The notes: generated by a model from the letters alone, not told the origin. DNA of 64,000 nucleotides from Sphingobium indicum B90A (GCF_000264945.2 NZ_CP013070.1:248001-312000), one strand, 5' to 3'; shown: positions 1-9,390, counted from the stretch's first letter. Program-made: numbers and translations.

Positions 1-494
1 ACGCGGAATTCGATCTGGCCGCCCTTGGCTGCCTTGACCGCTTCGGCGACGTTCGGGGTGACCGTGCCCAGCTTCGGGTTCGGCATCAGGCCCTTGGGAC
101 CCAGAACCTTGCCGAGGCGGCCGACCAGGCCCATCATGTCGGGGGTGGCGATCACGCGCTGGAAGTCGATATTGCCCGCCTGGATCGATTCCAGCAGGTC
201 TTCGGCGCCCACCACGTCGGCGCCGGCGGCGGTCGCGGCTTCAGCCTTGTCGCCGCGGGCGAACACGGCGACGCGGACGTCCTTGCCGGTGCCGGCCGGA
301 AGCGTGACGACGCCACGGACCATCTGGTCGGCGTGACGCGGATCGACGCCCAGGTTGATCGCGATTTCGACGCTTTCGTCGAACTTGGCGGTCGCGTGGG
401 TCTTGATCAGGCCCAGCGCCTCGTCGACGCCGTGCAGCTTTTCCTTGTCGATGGCGGCGGCCAGAACTTTGGCCTTCTTCGTCAGCTTTGCCAT
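1..494 (-). CDS. rplA: 50S ribosomal protein L1 (partial, C-terminus outside window)
   Basis: N-terminal ~164 residues of ribosomal protein L1, which forms the L1 stalk by the ribosomal E site and also represses its own operon. The translation starts [20 protein letters not shown] and contains the family core [20 protein letters not shown] near residues 127-146. The gene runs off the left edge, so about 70 residues are not visible. It begins 4 nt after the rplK stop codon, the usual L11-L1 operon order, so the two are co-transcribed from the right. The ATG at 492-494 is firm. Confidence 0.97.
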   Translation of the reverse strand, partial: MAKLTKKAKVLAAAIDKEKLHGVDEALGLIKTHATAKFDESVEIAINLGVDPRHADQMVRGVVTLPAGTGKDVRVAVFARGDKAEAATAAGADVVGAEDLLESIQAGNIDFQRVIATPDMMGLVGRLGKVLGPKGLMPNPKLGTVTPNVAEAVKAAKGGQIEFR

Positions 495-498
495 GCTC

Positions 499-930
499 TT
501 AGCCCTCCACCACTTCGAGGCCCATCGCGCGGGCGGAGCCTTCGATGATCTTCGTCGCCGCGTCGATGTCGTTCGCGTTGAGGTCGGCCATCTTGGCCTG
601 CGCGATTTCGGCGAGCTGCGAGCGCTTGATCTTTCCGGCAGTGACCTTGCCCGGTTCCTTCGAACCCGACTTCAGGTTGACGGCCTTCTTGATCAGATAG
701 GTGGCGGGCGGCTGCTTCGTGACGAAGCTGAACGAACGGTCCGCATAGACGGTGATGATGGTCGGCAGCGGCGTGCCCTTTTCCATCTTTTCCGTCGAGG
801 CGTTGAACGCCTTGCAGAATTCCATGATGTTCACGCCGCGCTGACCCAGCGCCGGGCCGATCGGCGGCGAGGGGTTGGCGGCTCCAGCGGGCACCTGGAG
901 CTTGATATAGCCCGTAATCTTCTTGGCCAT
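499..930 (-). CDS. rplK: 50S ribosomal protein L11
   Basis: L11 binds the GTPase-associated region of 23S rRNA. The protein starts [16 protein letters not shown] and is 143 residues, the usual length. The proline-rich N-terminal element [20 protein letters not shown] and the C-terminal rRNA-binding domain are both intact. An upstream in-frame GTG at 936 exists, but ATG 930 gives the canonical N-terminus. It lies between nusG (197 nt upstream, a gap that carries a small palindromic repeat) and rplA. Confidence 0.97.
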   Translation of the reverse strand: MAKKITGYIKLQVPAGAANPSPPIGPALGQRGVNIMEFCKAFNASTEKMEKGTPLPTIITVYADRSFSFVTKQPPATYLIKKAVNLKSGSKEPGKVTAGKIKRSQLAEIAQAKMADLNANDIDAATKIIEGSARAMGLEVVEG

Positions 931-1078
931 GTTCACTCACTCTGTTGCTGGGCGCGTCCGAGGATGCGCCCGGTTCAAGTTTAGCGGTATTGACGGATCA
1001 CCGGAGCGATCCTCCCGCAGCTATTCCCGGTTTCCCGGAAATTCCTTTGCCGTCATGCCGCCTTTTCGAGAAGAAAGC

Positions 1079-1107
1079 GGGACCCCGGATCAAGTCCGGG
1101 GTGACGG
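1079..1107. repeat. GC-rich REP-like palindrome
   Basis: Dyad ACCCCGGA-TCAAG-TCCGGGGT at 1082-1102, followed by GTGACGG, in the nusG-rplK spacer. The same core recurs in this window at about 25350, 28568, 41270 and 47763. It could fold into a stable RNA hairpin between the two coding regions, but there is no T tract, so it is not a standard terminator. Confidence 0.75.
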
Positions 1108-1133
1108 ATGTTGTTCTTACTTCGCCAGGCTTC

Positions 1134-1670
1134 CTATTTGGACAGTTCGACCTGTTCGAAGTCCAGTTCGACCGGGGTGGCGCGGCCGAAGATCGACACG
1201 GACACCTTGACCCGGTTCTTTTCGAAATCCAGTTCCTCGACCGTGCCGTTGAAGCTGGCGAAGGGGCCGTCCAGCACCTTGACGCTGTCGCCGATCTCGT
1301 AATCGACGTTGATCTTGTGCTTGGGCGCGGCCTCGGCGGCCTTCTGCGCGCCGAAATAGCGGGCCGCCTCCGCCTCGCTGATGGCCTGCGGCTTGCCGCT
1401 CGACCCCAGGAAACCCGTCACCTTCGGCGTGTTCTTGACCAGGTGGTAGATGTCGTCGTTCATCGCCAGCTTGGCGAGGACATAGCCGGGCATGAACTTG
1501 CGCTCGACCTGCACCTTCTTGCCGCGCTTCACCTCCGTCACGGTCTCGGTGGGGACTTCCACCTGCTCGACCAGTTGGGAGAGGCCCATGCGCTCGGCTT
1601 CGGACAGGATCGATTCCTTGACCTTGTTCTCGAAGCCCGAATAGGCGTGGATGATGTACCAGCGCGCCAT
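1134..1670 (-). CDS. nusG: Transcription termination/antitermination protein NusG
   Basis: 178-residue NusG. The NGN domain occupies roughly residues 1-115 ([20 protein letters not shown], then MPGYVLAKL). The KOW domain is near the C-terminus ([24 protein letters not shown], residues ~123-147). NusG binds the RNA polymerase clamp and links it to Rho or ribosomal protein S10. It follows secE by 59 nt, the standard secE-nusG-rplK-rplA order. Start ATG at 1668-1670. Confidence 0.97.
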   Translation of the reverse strand: MARWYIIHAYSGFENKVKESILSEAERMGLSQLVEQVEVPTETVTEVKRGKKVQVERKFMPGYVLAKLAMNDDIYHLVKNTPKVTGFLGSSGKPQAISEAEAARYFGAQKAAEAAPKHKINVDYEIGDSVKVLDGPFASFNGTVEELDFEKNRVKVSVSIFGRATPVELDFEQVELSK

Positions 1671-1729
1671 GTTGCCGTCTCAAACTCCCACTAAGCGATT
1701 CACTGGGAAATCGCGGTAATCAAAAACTC

Positions 1730-1936
1730 TCAAGCCTGGCCGGCGGCGAACGCCAGCAGCCACTGGACGATCGCGCCGAAGAAGGTGTCGATGCCGAAGA
1801 AGAAGATGCCCAGCAGCGAGGTCATGATGACCACCATCACGCCGGTCATGATCGTTTCGCGGCCGGTGGGCCACACGATCTTCGACGCTTCGGCCTTCAC
1901 CTGATTGACGAATTCGCCCGGAGAAACCTTCGCCAT
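1730..1936 (-). CDS. secE: Preprotein translocase subunit SecE
   Basis: Short 68-residue SecE of the alphaproteobacterial type. A cytoplasmic amphipathic segment (EFVNQVKAEASKIVWPTGRE, the signature W-P-T/S motif) precedes one transmembrane helix at about residues 30-62. SecE clamps SecY in the SecYEG channel. The open frame extends further upstream, but that stretch has tRNA-leader composition, not protein composition, so ATG 1936 (MAKVSPGEF) is chosen. Confidence 0.95.
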   Translation of the reverse strand: MAKVSPGEFVNQVKAEASKIVWPTGRETIMTGVMVVIMTSLLGIFFFGIDTFFGAIVQWLLAFAAGQA

Positions 1937-2105
1937 CGCCCGCACCAAATCCTTCCAACAAACACCAAAGCGCGAAGCAACAGTCCGCCCTCCCGATCCC
2001 GCCCTGTTCGGCGTCCGGGGGTGCGGCCGCGCTCCGCGACCCATATTTCTTCAAGCGCATCTAGCCGCGAAACCCCGATATTTCAAGGTTCGCGGCCAGG
2101 TCGCT

Positions 2106-2181
2106 TGGCAGGAGTGGAGGGACTCGAACCCCCGGCATTCGGTTTTGGAGACCGACGCTCTACCAACTGAGCTACACTCCT
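2106..2181 (-). tRNA. tRNA-Trp (CCA anticodon)
   Basis: A 76-nt cloverleaf read on the minus strand. The acceptor AGGAGTG pairs with CACTCCT, discriminator G is followed by an encoded CCA (2106-2108), the D-arm is GCTCAGTTGGTAGAGC, the anticodon stem is TCGGT/ACCGA with loop CTCCAAA (anticodon CCA), and the T-arm contains GTTCGAGTC. It lies just upstream of secE in the same direction, the conserved trpT-secE-nusG linkage. Confidence 0.97.
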
Positions 2182-2210
2182 GCACTGGCCGGGGCCAGCG
2201 AAGGAGGGCG

Positions 2211-2238
2211 CTTTAGCGTGGCGGGCGGGGTTGGGCAA
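2211..2238 (-). promoter_or_regulatory. Possible promoter for tRNA-Trp/secE/nusG/L11-L1
   Basis: On the minus strand TTGCCC (2233-2238) and CTAAAG (2211-2216) are separated by 16 nt and end 30 nt before the tRNA 5' end. The -10 match is weak, so this is only the best candidate in the short pyrC-tRNA spacer. Confidence 0.3.
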
Positions 2239-2247
2239 GCGGGAAAC

Positions 2248-3471
2248 TTAAAGGAAATTCCCGCCCTTCATGATCCGCCTTACCCGGCCCTGCACGGGCA
2301 TGCGGTCGAACGGAGTGTTTCCGGCCTGCGCCGCCATTTTCCCCGAATCGACGATCCAGGGCGCGTCGGGATCGATGAAGATCAGGTCCGCCGCGCTGCC
2401 CGGCGCGAAGCCGCCCGCGTCCACGCCCAATATACGGGCCGGATTGGCGCTGAGCAGGGTCATCAGCCGGTTGAGCGTCACATGCCCCTCCCGCACCAGG
2501 TTGAGCGACAGGGCGAGCAGCGTTTCCGCCCCCGCCATGCCCGGCGCGGCGTCGGCGAAGGGCAGGCGCTTGTCCTCCGGCCCGCGAGGGTCGTGGCTGG
2601 AGGTGATGACGTCGACCGTGCCGTCCGCGACCGCCGCGATAGACGCCTTGCGGTCATCCTCCGACCGCAGGGGGGGCGAGAGGCGGGCGAAGGTGCGGAA
2701 ATCCGTCACCGCATTGTCGGAGAGGAAGAGATAGGCCGGGCTGATGCCGCATGTGACCTTCAACCCCTCCGCCTTGGCGGCGCGGATCAGGTCGAAGCCC
2801 GCCTTGGTCGTCACCAGCCGGAAGTGGATCGCCGCCCCGGTGGCGTGGGCCAGCATGATGTCGCGGGCGATGGCCATGGCTTCGGCGCAGGCGGGGGCGT
2901 GGGGCAGGCCGAGGCGGGTCGCGGTCTCTCCGCTGGTGGCGACGGCCTTGCCCGCCAGCCCCGCATCCTCGGCATGGGTGATGACGGTGAGGCCGAGGCC
3001 GGAGGCGTAGGAGAGGACGCGCATCATCACGCCCGAATCCGCGATCCACTGGCGGCCGGTGCCGACCGCCTTCGCGCCTGCCGCCTGCATCATGCCGATT
3101 TCGGCCAGTTCCGCGCCCTTGAGGCCCCGCGTGGCGGCGGCGATGGGGTGGACCCAGAAATCGGGTTTGCCGGCGCGGGTGGCCTGACGGATGAGGCCCG
3201 CGTCGTCCAGCGGGGAGGACTGGTCGGGCATCAGCGCGGCGCGGGTGATGCCGCCGAAATGGAAGGCGGGCTTGTCGGTGGCGAAGACGCCGAGGTCGAT
3301 CAGGCCGGGGGCGACGACCAGGCCCTTGGCGTCGATGGTTTCGGCGTCCGGGGGGATGGCGACGTCGCCTGAGGCGAGGATGCGGTCATCCTCTATCAGG
3401 ATGATGCCGGGGGTCAGGTCTTTGCCTGAAGGGTCGGCCAGTTTGCCGTTGGCGATGGCGAGTCTGGTCAT
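2248..3471 (-). CDS. pyrC: Dihydroorotase homologue lacking the metal-binding HxH (PyrC'/PyrX-like)
   Basis: 407-residue amidohydrolase-superfamily protein of the multifunctional-dihydroorotase group, encoded 94 nt downstream of pyrB. The strand-1 metal motif, normally GLIDxHxH, reads GLIDLGVF (residues 56-63), so both histidines are missing. The late aspartate motif, normally TDHAPH, is replaced by SSHDPRG. In Pseudomonas and other bacteria such inactive homologues (PyrC') are structural partners of aspartate carbamoyltransferase, while a separate active dihydroorotase sits elsewhere. The same role is inferred here. A hairpin (GCGGGAA/TTCCCGC, 2239-2264) overlaps the stop codon. Confidence 0.88.
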   Translation of the reverse strand: MTRLAIANGKLADPSGKDLTPGIILIEDDRILASGDVAIPPDAETIDAKGLVVAPGLIDLGVFATDKPAFHFGGITRAALMPDQSSPLDDAGLIRQATRAGKPDFWVHPIAAATRGLKGAELAEIGMMQAAGAKAVGTGRQWIADSGVMMRVLSYASGLGLTVITHAEDAGLAGKAVATSGETATRLGLPHAPACAEAMAIARDIMLAHATGAAIHFRLVTTKAGFDLIRAAKAEGLKVTCGISPAYLFLSDNAVTDFRTFARLSPPLRSEDDRKASIAAVADGTVDVITSSHDPRGPEDKRLPFADAAPGMAGAETLLALSLNLVREGHVTLNRLMTLLSANPARILGVDAGGFAPGSAADLIFIDPDAPWIVDSGKMAAQAGNTPFDRMPVQGRVRRIMKGGNFL

Positions 3472-3510
3472 TGCGCGTTCCCCCTGCCTTGCGCCTCGGG
3501 ATGGGGCGGG

Positions 3511-3541
3511 AGATGGATCCCCGCCTTCGCGGGGATGACGA
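3511..3541. repeat. REP-like palindrome between pyrB and pyrC'
   Basis: Perfect dyad ATCCCCGC-CTTC-GCGGGGAT at 3517-3536 followed by GACG, in the 94-nt spacer between pyrB and its downstream partner. Confidence 0.7.
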
Positions 3542-3565
3542 GGGCGGGGGCGGGGGTGGTGGTCG

Positions 3566-4561
3566 TCATGCCCAGCCCTCCACGCCGCGCGCGCCTCTGG
3601 TCAGGACGTCCAGGCAGGCCATGCGGATGGCGACGCCCATTTCCACCTGCTCGGTAATGGCGGAGCGGTCCGGGTGATCGGCGACGACGCTGGCGATCTC
3701 CACGCCCCGGTTCATCGGGCCAGGGTGCATGACCAGCGCGTCGGGCTTGGCGATGGCGAGCCGTTCCGGGGTCAGGCCGTAGAGCATGTGATATTCGCGG
3801 GGGGAGGGGATGAAGGCGCCGTCCATCCGCTCATTCTGGAGGCGCAGCATCATCACCACGTCGGCGCCCTCCAGCCCCTCGTCCATGCGGCTGTAGGGGG
3901 TCGCGCCCAGCATCTCGACCTCCGGCGGCATCAGCGTGGGCGGGGCGACGGCGCGGACCTGCGCGCCCAGGGCGGCGAGGCAGAGCATGTTCGAGCGCGC
4001 CACCCGGCTGTGCAGCACGTCGCCGCAGATCGCGACGACCAGCCCTTCGAACCCGCCCTTGCGGCGGCGGATGGTGAGCGCGTCGAGCAGGGCCTGGGTC
4101 GGGTGCTGGTGCCAGCCGTCGCCTGCGTTCAGCACTGGGCAGTCGACCTTGTCCGCGATCAGCGCCACCGCGCCGGAACTGGCGTGGCGGATGACGATCA
4201 CGTCGGCGGCCATGGCGTTCAGCGTCATGGCGGTGTCGATCAGCGTCTCGCCCTTCTTCACGCTGGAGGTGGCGGCGGCCATGTTGACGACGTCCGCGCC
4301 CAGCCGCTTGCCCGCAATCTCGAAGGAGAGGAGGGTGCGGGTGCTGTTTTCGAAGAAGGCGTTGATCTGGGTCATGCCCGCCAGGCGGTCGTCATGCTTG
4401 CGCGCGCCGCCCCGGTTGCTCTTCGCCCAATGTTCCGCCTCATCGAGGAGGAAGCGGATTTCCCAAGGCTTCAGGTCGGCGATGGACAGGAGATGCCGGT
4501 GCGGAAACAACGCCCGGCCGGTCAGGTCGGACTGGGCGGATGGAACGGTGATGTCGGGCAT
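3566..4561 (-). CDS. pyrB: Aspartate carbamoyltransferase catalytic subunit
   Basis: 331-residue ATCase, which condenses carbamoyl phosphate with aspartate in pyrimidine synthesis. The carbamoyl-phosphate loop [13 protein letters not shown], the [14 protein letters not shown] segment and the aspartate-loop/HPGPMNRG signature are all intact. Start ATG 4561 ([10 protein letters not shown]) is preferred over the upstream frame because AAAGGAT lies about 7 nt before it. No regulatory pyrI-like gene is adjacent; the degenerate dihydroorotase downstream suggests the PyrB-PyrC' dodecameric type of enzyme. Confidence 0.95.
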   Translation of the reverse strand: MPDITVPSAQSDLTGRALFPHRHLLSIADLKPWEIRFLLDEAEHWAKSNRGGARKHDDRLAGMTQINAFFENSTRTLLSFEIAGKRLGADVVNMAAATSSVKKGETLIDTAMTLNAMAADVIVIRHASSGAVALIADKVDCPVLNAGDGWHQHPTQALLDALTIRRRKGGFEGLVVAICGDVLHSRVARSNMLCLAALGAQVRAVAPPTLMPPEVEMLGATPYSRMDEGLEGADVVMMLRLQNERMDGAFIPSPREYHMLYGLTPERLAIAKPDALVMHPGPMNRGVEIASVVADHPDRSAITEQVEMGVAIRMACLDVLTRGARGVEGWA

Positions 4562-4619
4562 GAACCGATCCTTTAGGCGAGGGTGGGGGAGAGGGCAAGG
4601 CATGGCGGCGCATGCCGTT

Positions 4620-6230
4620 TCACCCCCGCCCGAACCACCGCCCCAGCAGCGCGCCGTCCCGGATCACTTCCCGCGCCGCATTATGGCCCGGCGCGCCGGT
4701 CACGCCGCCGCCCGGATGCGTGCCCGCGCCGCACATGTAGAGGCCCTTGAGCGGGCCGCGATAGTTGCCGTGGCCCAGCACCGGCCGCGCCGCCCATAGC
4801 TGGTCCAGCGTCATGTTGCCGTGCATGATGTCGCCGCCGACAAGGCCGAATTTCCGTTCCAGGTCGAGCGGGGAGAGGATGTCGCGGGCGATCACCGACC
4901 GGGCGAAGCCGGGCGCGTGGGCGTCGACGGTGGCGATGACGTGATCCGCCGCCGCCTCGCGTTCGTCGTCCCAGTTGCGGCCGTCGGGCAGGATCGGCGC
5001 GAATTGCTGGCAGAAGAGGCTCGCCACATGGCATCCCGCCGGGGCGAGGCTTTCGTCCACGGTCGAGGGGATCAGCATCTCGACTATCGGTTCCCTCGAC
5101 CAGCCCTCGCGCTTCGCGTCCATATAGGCGCGGTCCATATAGTCCAGCGTCGGCGCGATGACGATGCCCGACTGGTGATGCTCGCCCAGGCCGGGCAGGC
5201 AGGCGAAGTCGGGCAGCGCCGACAGCGCGACGTTCATGCGGAAGGTGCCCGACGCCGCCCTGAACCCCCTTATGCGCTTCAGGAAATCGGGCGGCAGGTC
5301 GGCGGGGTCCATCAATCGTTCGTAGAGCAGTTTCGGCCCGACATTGGCGATGACGGCCCTGCCCATCACCTCCTCCCCGCTTTCCAGCCGGACGCCCACG
5401 GCCCGCGATCCGTCGACCAGCACGGACGCGACCGGCGCCTCCAGGCTGATCTCCACGCCCAGGTCGCGCACCACCTGCGCCATGATGCGGGTGATCGTGC
5501 CCATGCCGCCGACGCAGTGGCCCCAGGCGCCCTTCTTCCCGTTCACCTCCCCGAAGACATGGTGCAGCAGCACATAGGCGCTGCCCGGCGCGTCGGGGGA
5601 GGCGTAGTTGCCGACCACCGCGTCGAAGCCGAACGCCGCCTTCACCGCCTCGCTCTCGAACCAGCCGTCGAGGAAGCCGCGCACCGACCGGGTGAACAGT
5701 TCCAGCACGTCGCGCTGCTGTTCCAGCGTCAGGCCGCCGATCCGCCGGCCCTGGCGCAGCGCGGCGACGACCATCGCCAGCCCGTCGCCGGCATTGGGCG
5801 GGGTCTTGAGCGTCATGTCGCGCAGCAGGTCGGCCACCACCTCCAGCGCGTCATAATAAGCGGGGAGGGCGGCGGCGTCCTTCACGCTGAACTTCGCGAA
5901 CTCCGCCTGGGTCCGCTCCAGCCCGCCGCCCAGCTTCAGATAGCGGCCGTCCGGCTGGGGGAAGAAATTGCTGATCGGCCGTTCGAGCACGCGATAGCCA
6001 TGTTCGACCAGCCGCATGTCGCTTATCACCTTGGGGTGGAGCAGGCTGACGGTATAGCTTGCCACCGAATTGCGGAAGCCGGGGTGGAACTCCTCCGTCA
6101 CGGCGGCGCCGCCGACGATGGCGCGGCGTTCGAGGATGCGCACCCGGTATCCCGCCCGCGCCAGGTAGAAGGCGCAGACCAGCCCGTTATGCCCGCCGCC
6201 GATGATGACCGCGTCATAGGCCCCGGTCAT
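4620..6230 (-). CDS. FAD-dependent oxidoreductase, phytoene desaturase / PYROXD2-like
   Basis: 536-residue flavoprotein. The N-terminal dinucleotide-binding fold is [20 protein letters not shown] with the GxGxxG pattern. The C-terminal FAD signature is [20 protein letters not shown]. Family members act on carotenoids or are uncharacterised (PYROXD2-like), and the substrate here is unknown. ATG 6230 overlaps the stop of the upstream Rieske oxygenase gene as ATGA, so the two are translationally coupled and probably act together. Residues [13 protein letters not shown] follow the FAD-binding motif as expected. Confidence 0.85.
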   Translation of the reverse strand: MTGAYDAVIIGGGHNGLVCAFYLARAGYRVRILERRAIVGGAAVTEEFHPGFRNSVASYTVSLLHPKVISDMRLVEHGYRVLERPISNFFPQPDGRYLKLGGGLERTQAEFAKFSVKDAAALPAYYDALEVVADLLRDMTLKTPPNAGDGLAMVVAALRQGRRIGGLTLEQQRDVLELFTRSVRGFLDGWFESEAVKAAFGFDAVVGNYASPDAPGSAYVLLHHVFGEVNGKKGAWGHCVGGMGTITRIMAQVVRDLGVEISLEAPVASVLVDGSRAVGVRLESGEEVMGRAVIANVGPKLLYERLMDPADLPPDFLKRIRGFRAASGTFRMNVALSALPDFACLPGLGEHHQSGIVIAPTLDYMDRAYMDAKREGWSREPIVEMLIPSTVDESLAPAGCHVASLFCQQFAPILPDGRNWDDEREAAADHVIATVDAHAPGFARSVIARDILSPLDLERKFGLVGGDIMHGNMTLDQLWAARPVLGHGNYRGPLKGLYMCGAGTHPGGGVTGAPGHNAAREVIRDGALLGRWFGRG

Positions 6231-7261
6231 GCCGCCCGGCTCCATCCAGGGGCGGGGGCGCGACGCAGCCGGGCCTGCGGAATGATGCGCCGCATCCGCG
6301 CGCAGAAATGGCGGAGCGCCACCTCCTGCGTCGAAAGGGGGCCGACGGTGAAGCTGTCGGAGGAAAGGCCCGCCTGCACCCGTTCCAGCAGGGCGCGGTC
6401 CTCCGCATTCACGCGCCGGTTGATCCGCCAGTTGAGGTAGCGGGCGGCCTTCATTTCCCGGCGCTCGTCAGGGATCGCATAGGCAACCTCCCGGATCAGC
6501 GATCGGGTGGGGGACAGCGGCAGCCACTGCATGAAGTCCACCTGGTCGGGATATATGTCGAAGGCGATATTGGGCCACAGCCTGAAATAGGTCCAAAGCC
6601 GCTGCCGCTCATCCCCCAGATGCGGTATGCGCGGCAGGAAATGCTGATAGGCCCGTTCCGACAGCTTGGCCGATGGCCGGCGCAGGATCGGCGCGCTCAT
6701 CCGGTCGGCATGGGCGGCGGCCTCCACCCGATAGCCCGCCCCCATCAGCCGCCGCAGTCCGGGATGCGCCACGGCGACATGCAGCGCGTCGGCATAATTG
6801 TCGCCGACGATCTTCCAGTTCACCGCACGGGGGCGCAGCGTCACCCGCCCCATGGCCCGCAACTCGCCGAAGCGGTGGGCCGCGATCTCCTGAACATAAG
6901 GCACCATCATCTCCGCAACGGAGGGGCCGCCGTCATCCTCCAGCCTGACGAAGAGAAAGCCGTGGAAATTCTCGACCTCCACGGCGTGGAGGCCATGGCG
7001 GGCGCGGTCGAGGCCGTAGCTTTCCTCCAGCGGCACGCCGGACAGCCGGCCCCGATCGTCATAGGTCCAGCCATGATAGGGACAGGTGAGCGTCCTGGCG
7101 CAGCCCGCGGCGGCGTCGACGATCCGCGCGCCGCGATGGCGGCAGACATTGGCGAAGGCGCGGACGAGACCATCCCCGCCCCGCATCAGGATCACGCTTT
7201 CCCCGATATAGTCGAGCAGGCGGAAATCGCCGGGGGCGGGGATGTCGCTTTCATGCGCCAC
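6227..7261 (-). CDS. Rieske non-heme iron oxygenase alpha subunit, N-terminally interrupted
   Basis: Aromatic-ring-hydroxylating-type oxygenase. The Rieske cluster ligands are C40-x-H42 and C60-PY-H63; the mononuclear iron site contains H161 and H166 in DNYADALHVAVAH. The GTG at 7261 gives 344 residues, but family-like sequence continues upstream in frame (EFFDLERRRIFRPSWQIV) until a TAG at 7328-7330 that falls inside the conserved LPA-x-x-Y-x-DPEFF region. The gene is therefore probably a recent nonsense pseudogene, or is expressed as a shortened protein. It is coupled by ATGA to the FAD oxidoreductase downstream. Substrate unknown. Confidence 0.82.
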   Translation of the reverse strand: MAHESDIPAPGDFRLLDYIGESVILMRGGDGLVRAFANVCRHRGARIVDAAAGCARTLTCPYHGWTYDDRGRLSGVPLEESYGLDRARHGLHAVEVENFHGFLFVRLEDDGGPSVAEMMVPYVQEIAAHRFGELRAMGRVTLRPRAVNWKIVGDNYADALHVAVAHPGLRRLMGAGYRVEAAAHADRMSAPILRRPSAKLSERAYQHFLPRIPHLGDERQRLWTYFRLWPNIAFDIYPDQVDFMQWLPLSPTRSLIREVAYAIPDERREMKAARYLNWRINRRVNAEDRALLERVQAGLSSDSFTVGPLSTQEVALRHFCARMRRIIPQARLRRAPAPGWSRAA

Positions 7262-7384
7262 GATTTGCCAGGAGGGGCGGAATATCCGGCGCCGCTCCAG
7301 ATCGAAAAATTCGGGATCGCGATAGGTCTAGGCCGGCAGGCTCCATGCCGCGTCCGGATCCTCCCCTTGCCCATCATCCGTCAC
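7262..7384 (-). other. Upstream remnant of the Rieske oxygenase reading frame, containing an in-frame TAG
   Basis: From GTG 7384 the minus-strand frame reads a short acidic leader, then AAWSLPA, TAG (7328-7330), then TYRDPEFFDLERRRIFRPSW running straight into the annotated oxygenase. The match to the normal N-terminus of the family on both sides of the TAG argues for a nonsense mutation, most simply a Trp or Gln codon changed to TAG, not for an upstream untranslated region. Confidence 0.65.
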
Positions 7385-7528
7385 TATCGCGCGCCTGCCC
7401 CAGCCGATATATTTTACGCATGTATAACATACGGCGCCTTTCCGGCAATGGCGGCGATCGGATCGGTCCTGGGGCCGATCGACATTCAGCCCATGGCGAC
7501 GGGGGTCGGGACCGGCCGGTCCATCGCC

Positions 7529-8515
7529 TCAGCCCGCCGCCGCCAGGCGGGCCTGGGCGTCCGCCGCGCCGTAGCGGCGGGCGAGCACCGCGCAGGCCAT
7601 CAACTGTATCTGGTGGAACAGCATGACCGGCAGCAGGATCGGCCCCACCGCGCCGGCGGGGAACAGCACCCCGGCGATGGGCACCCCCGTCGCCAGGCTT
7701 TTCTTCGATCCGCAGAATTGCAGCACGATCGCATCCTCCCGCGACAGGCCCAGCAGCCGTCCGAGCAGGAGGGTGAAGACCAGCACGACCCCCAGCATGG
7801 CGATGCAGGCCGCGGCCAGCAGCAGCAATTCGCCGCGCGACACCGTCTGCCACAATCCCTCCACCACCGCCGCGCTGAAGGCGGCATAGACCACCAGCAG
7901 GATCGACCCGCGATCCACCCGCCCCAGCATCGCCCTGTGCCGGCTGACGAAGCCGCCGATCCATGGCCGCGCCAGATGGCCGACGATGAAGGGCAGCAGC
8001 AGTTGCAGCACGATGTCCTCGATCGAGGAGAGCGAGATCAGGCCGCCCGTCCCGCCCCTTTCCATCGTCAGCGCGACCAGCAGCGGCGTCAGCGCGATGC
8101 CCAGCAGGTTGGAGAAGGATGCGCTGACCACCGCCGCCGCGACATTGCCCCGCGCGATGGCGGTGAAGGCGATGGAGGATTGCACCGTGGAGGGGAGCAG
8201 CGTCAGGAACAGCAAGCCGGCGCGCATCGATGGCGGGATCGCCGTCGCCTGCTGGGTCGCCAGGCCGATCAGGGGAAAGACCGCGAAGGTCGTTCCCAGC
8301 GTCGCCAGGTGCAGCCTCCACGCCCTGGCGCCGTTCCAGATCGCCTGCCGCGACAGCTTCGCGCCGTGCAGGAAGAAAAGCAGGACGATGCCCGCGTCCG
8401 CCGCCGCCCCGGCGAGGCCGGCGGCCTCCCCGCGCGCGGGCAGCAGGGACGCGAGCGCCACGGTGCCGATCAGCAGCAGCAGGAAAGGGTCCAGTATCTC
8501 GCGCAGGCGTTGCAT
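7529..8515 (-). CDS. Bile acid:sodium symporter (BASS/SBF-like) family transporter
   Basis: 328-residue integral membrane protein with about nine to ten hydrophobic helices, of the SBF-like/YfeH type. The conserved segments LTLLPSTVQSSIAFTAIARGN and LQFCGSKKSLATGVPIAG correspond to the two crossover regions that bind sodium and substrate. Members move organic anions; the substrate is not predictable. The gene is same-strand with the oxygenase pair but separated from its interrupted start by ~145 nt, so co-regulation is uncertain. Confidence 0.85.
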   Translation of the reverse strand: MQRLREILDPFLLLLIGTVALASLLPARGEAAGLAGAAADAGIVLLFFLHGAKLSRQAIWNGARAWRLHLATLGTTFAVFPLIGLATQQATAIPPSMRAGLLFLTLLPSTVQSSIAFTAIARGNVAAAVVSASFSNLLGIALTPLLVALTMERGGTGGLISLSSIEDIVLQLLLPFIVGHLARPWIGGFVSRHRAMLGRVDRGSILLVVYAAFSAAVVEGLWQTVSRGELLLLAAACIAMLGVVLVFTLLLGRLLGLSREDAIVLQFCGSKKSLATGVPIAGVLFPAGAVGPILLPVMLFHQIQLMACAVLARRYGAADAQARLAAAG

Positions 8516-8634
8516 GGGTCGCCTTTAGGCAGGACGGGCGGAAAAGGATAGACGCGCCCGCGCAGATGCGCCAACAGTCGCGACGAACCACAAGGCCCGT
8601 GCAAGGGCGGAAGAACAGCAAGGAGGCTCCGGTC

Positions 8635-9390
8635 GTGAGCGAAGGGATAGCCATTGTCGAGAACCAGGGCGTCATCGAAATCCACATCGACCGTCCCGAC
8701 AAGAAGAACGCGCTGACCGCCGACATGTACCGCGCCATGACCGCCGCGCTGGCGGATGCGTCCGCCCGGGACGAGATCGGCGCCGTGCTATTCGCGGGGA
8801 AGGGTGACGCCTTCTGCGCGGGCAACGACCTCAACGACTTCATGTCCGGCCCGCAGGGCGGGGAGGCGGCCTTCGCCTTCATCCGCGCCATCGCCAATTT
8901 CGGCAAGCCGGCGGTCGCCGCCGTGCAGGGGTTGGCCGTGGGCGTGGGGACGACCATGCTGTTCCATTGCGACCTGGTCTATGCGGCGCCCGACGCGCGC
9001 TTCACCATGCCCTTCGTCAATCTGGGGATCGTGCCGGAGGCAGGCTCCAGCCTGCTGGCTCCGGCGACGATGGGCTATGCCAAGGCGGCGTCGATGCTGC
9101 TTCTGGGCGAGCCGATGGATGCGCAGACCGCCGACCATGCGGGCTTCGTCACGGCGATCGTTCCGGCCGATGCGCTGCTGGACCATGCCCGGAAGAAGGC
9201 TGCGCTGCTGATGACCAAGCCGCCCGGGGCGCTCGCCGCGACCCGCCGCCTGATGAAGGGCGATCCGGCGGTGTTGAACCAGCGGATCGAGGAGGAGGCG
9301 CGGCTGTTCAGGGAGACGCTTGCCTCCGACGAGGCGCGGGAGGCGTTCGCCGCCTTCTTCGAGAAGCGGGCGCCGGTGTTTCGCCGCTAG
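8635..9390 (+). CDS. Enoyl-CoA hydratase/isomerase family protein
   Basis: 251-residue crotonase-fold protein. Start GTG 8635 has AAGGAGG 8 nt upstream; the open frame further upstream is antisense to the BASS gene and is discarded. The oxyanion-hole segments are FCAGNDLNDF and GLAVGVGTTM, and the acid/base Glu lies in LGIVPEAGSSLL. The first hydratase glutamate position is a Gly/Thr (GVGTT), so the protein looks more like an enoyl-CoA isomerase (PaaG/ECI type) than a hydratase. The stop codon TAG abuts a palindromic repeat element. Confidence 0.85.
   Translation: MSEGIAIVENQGVIEIHIDRPDKKNALTADMYRAMTAALADASARDEIGAVLFAGKGDAFCAGNDLNDFMSGPQGGEAAFAFIRAIANFGKPAVAAVQGLAVGVGTTMLFHCDLVYAAPDARFTMPFVNLGIVPEAGSSLLAPATMGYAKAASMLLLGEPMDAQTADHAGFVTAIVPADALLDHARKKAALLMTKPPGALAATRRLMKGDPAVLNQRIEEEARLFRETLASDEAREAFAAFFEKRAPVFRR

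Noticed and set aside
5344..5856. Plus-strand Ser/Thr/Arg-rich frames over the FAD oxidoreductase
   Set aside because: Their composition is that of the antisense frame; the oxidoreductase with FAD motifs is on the minus strand.
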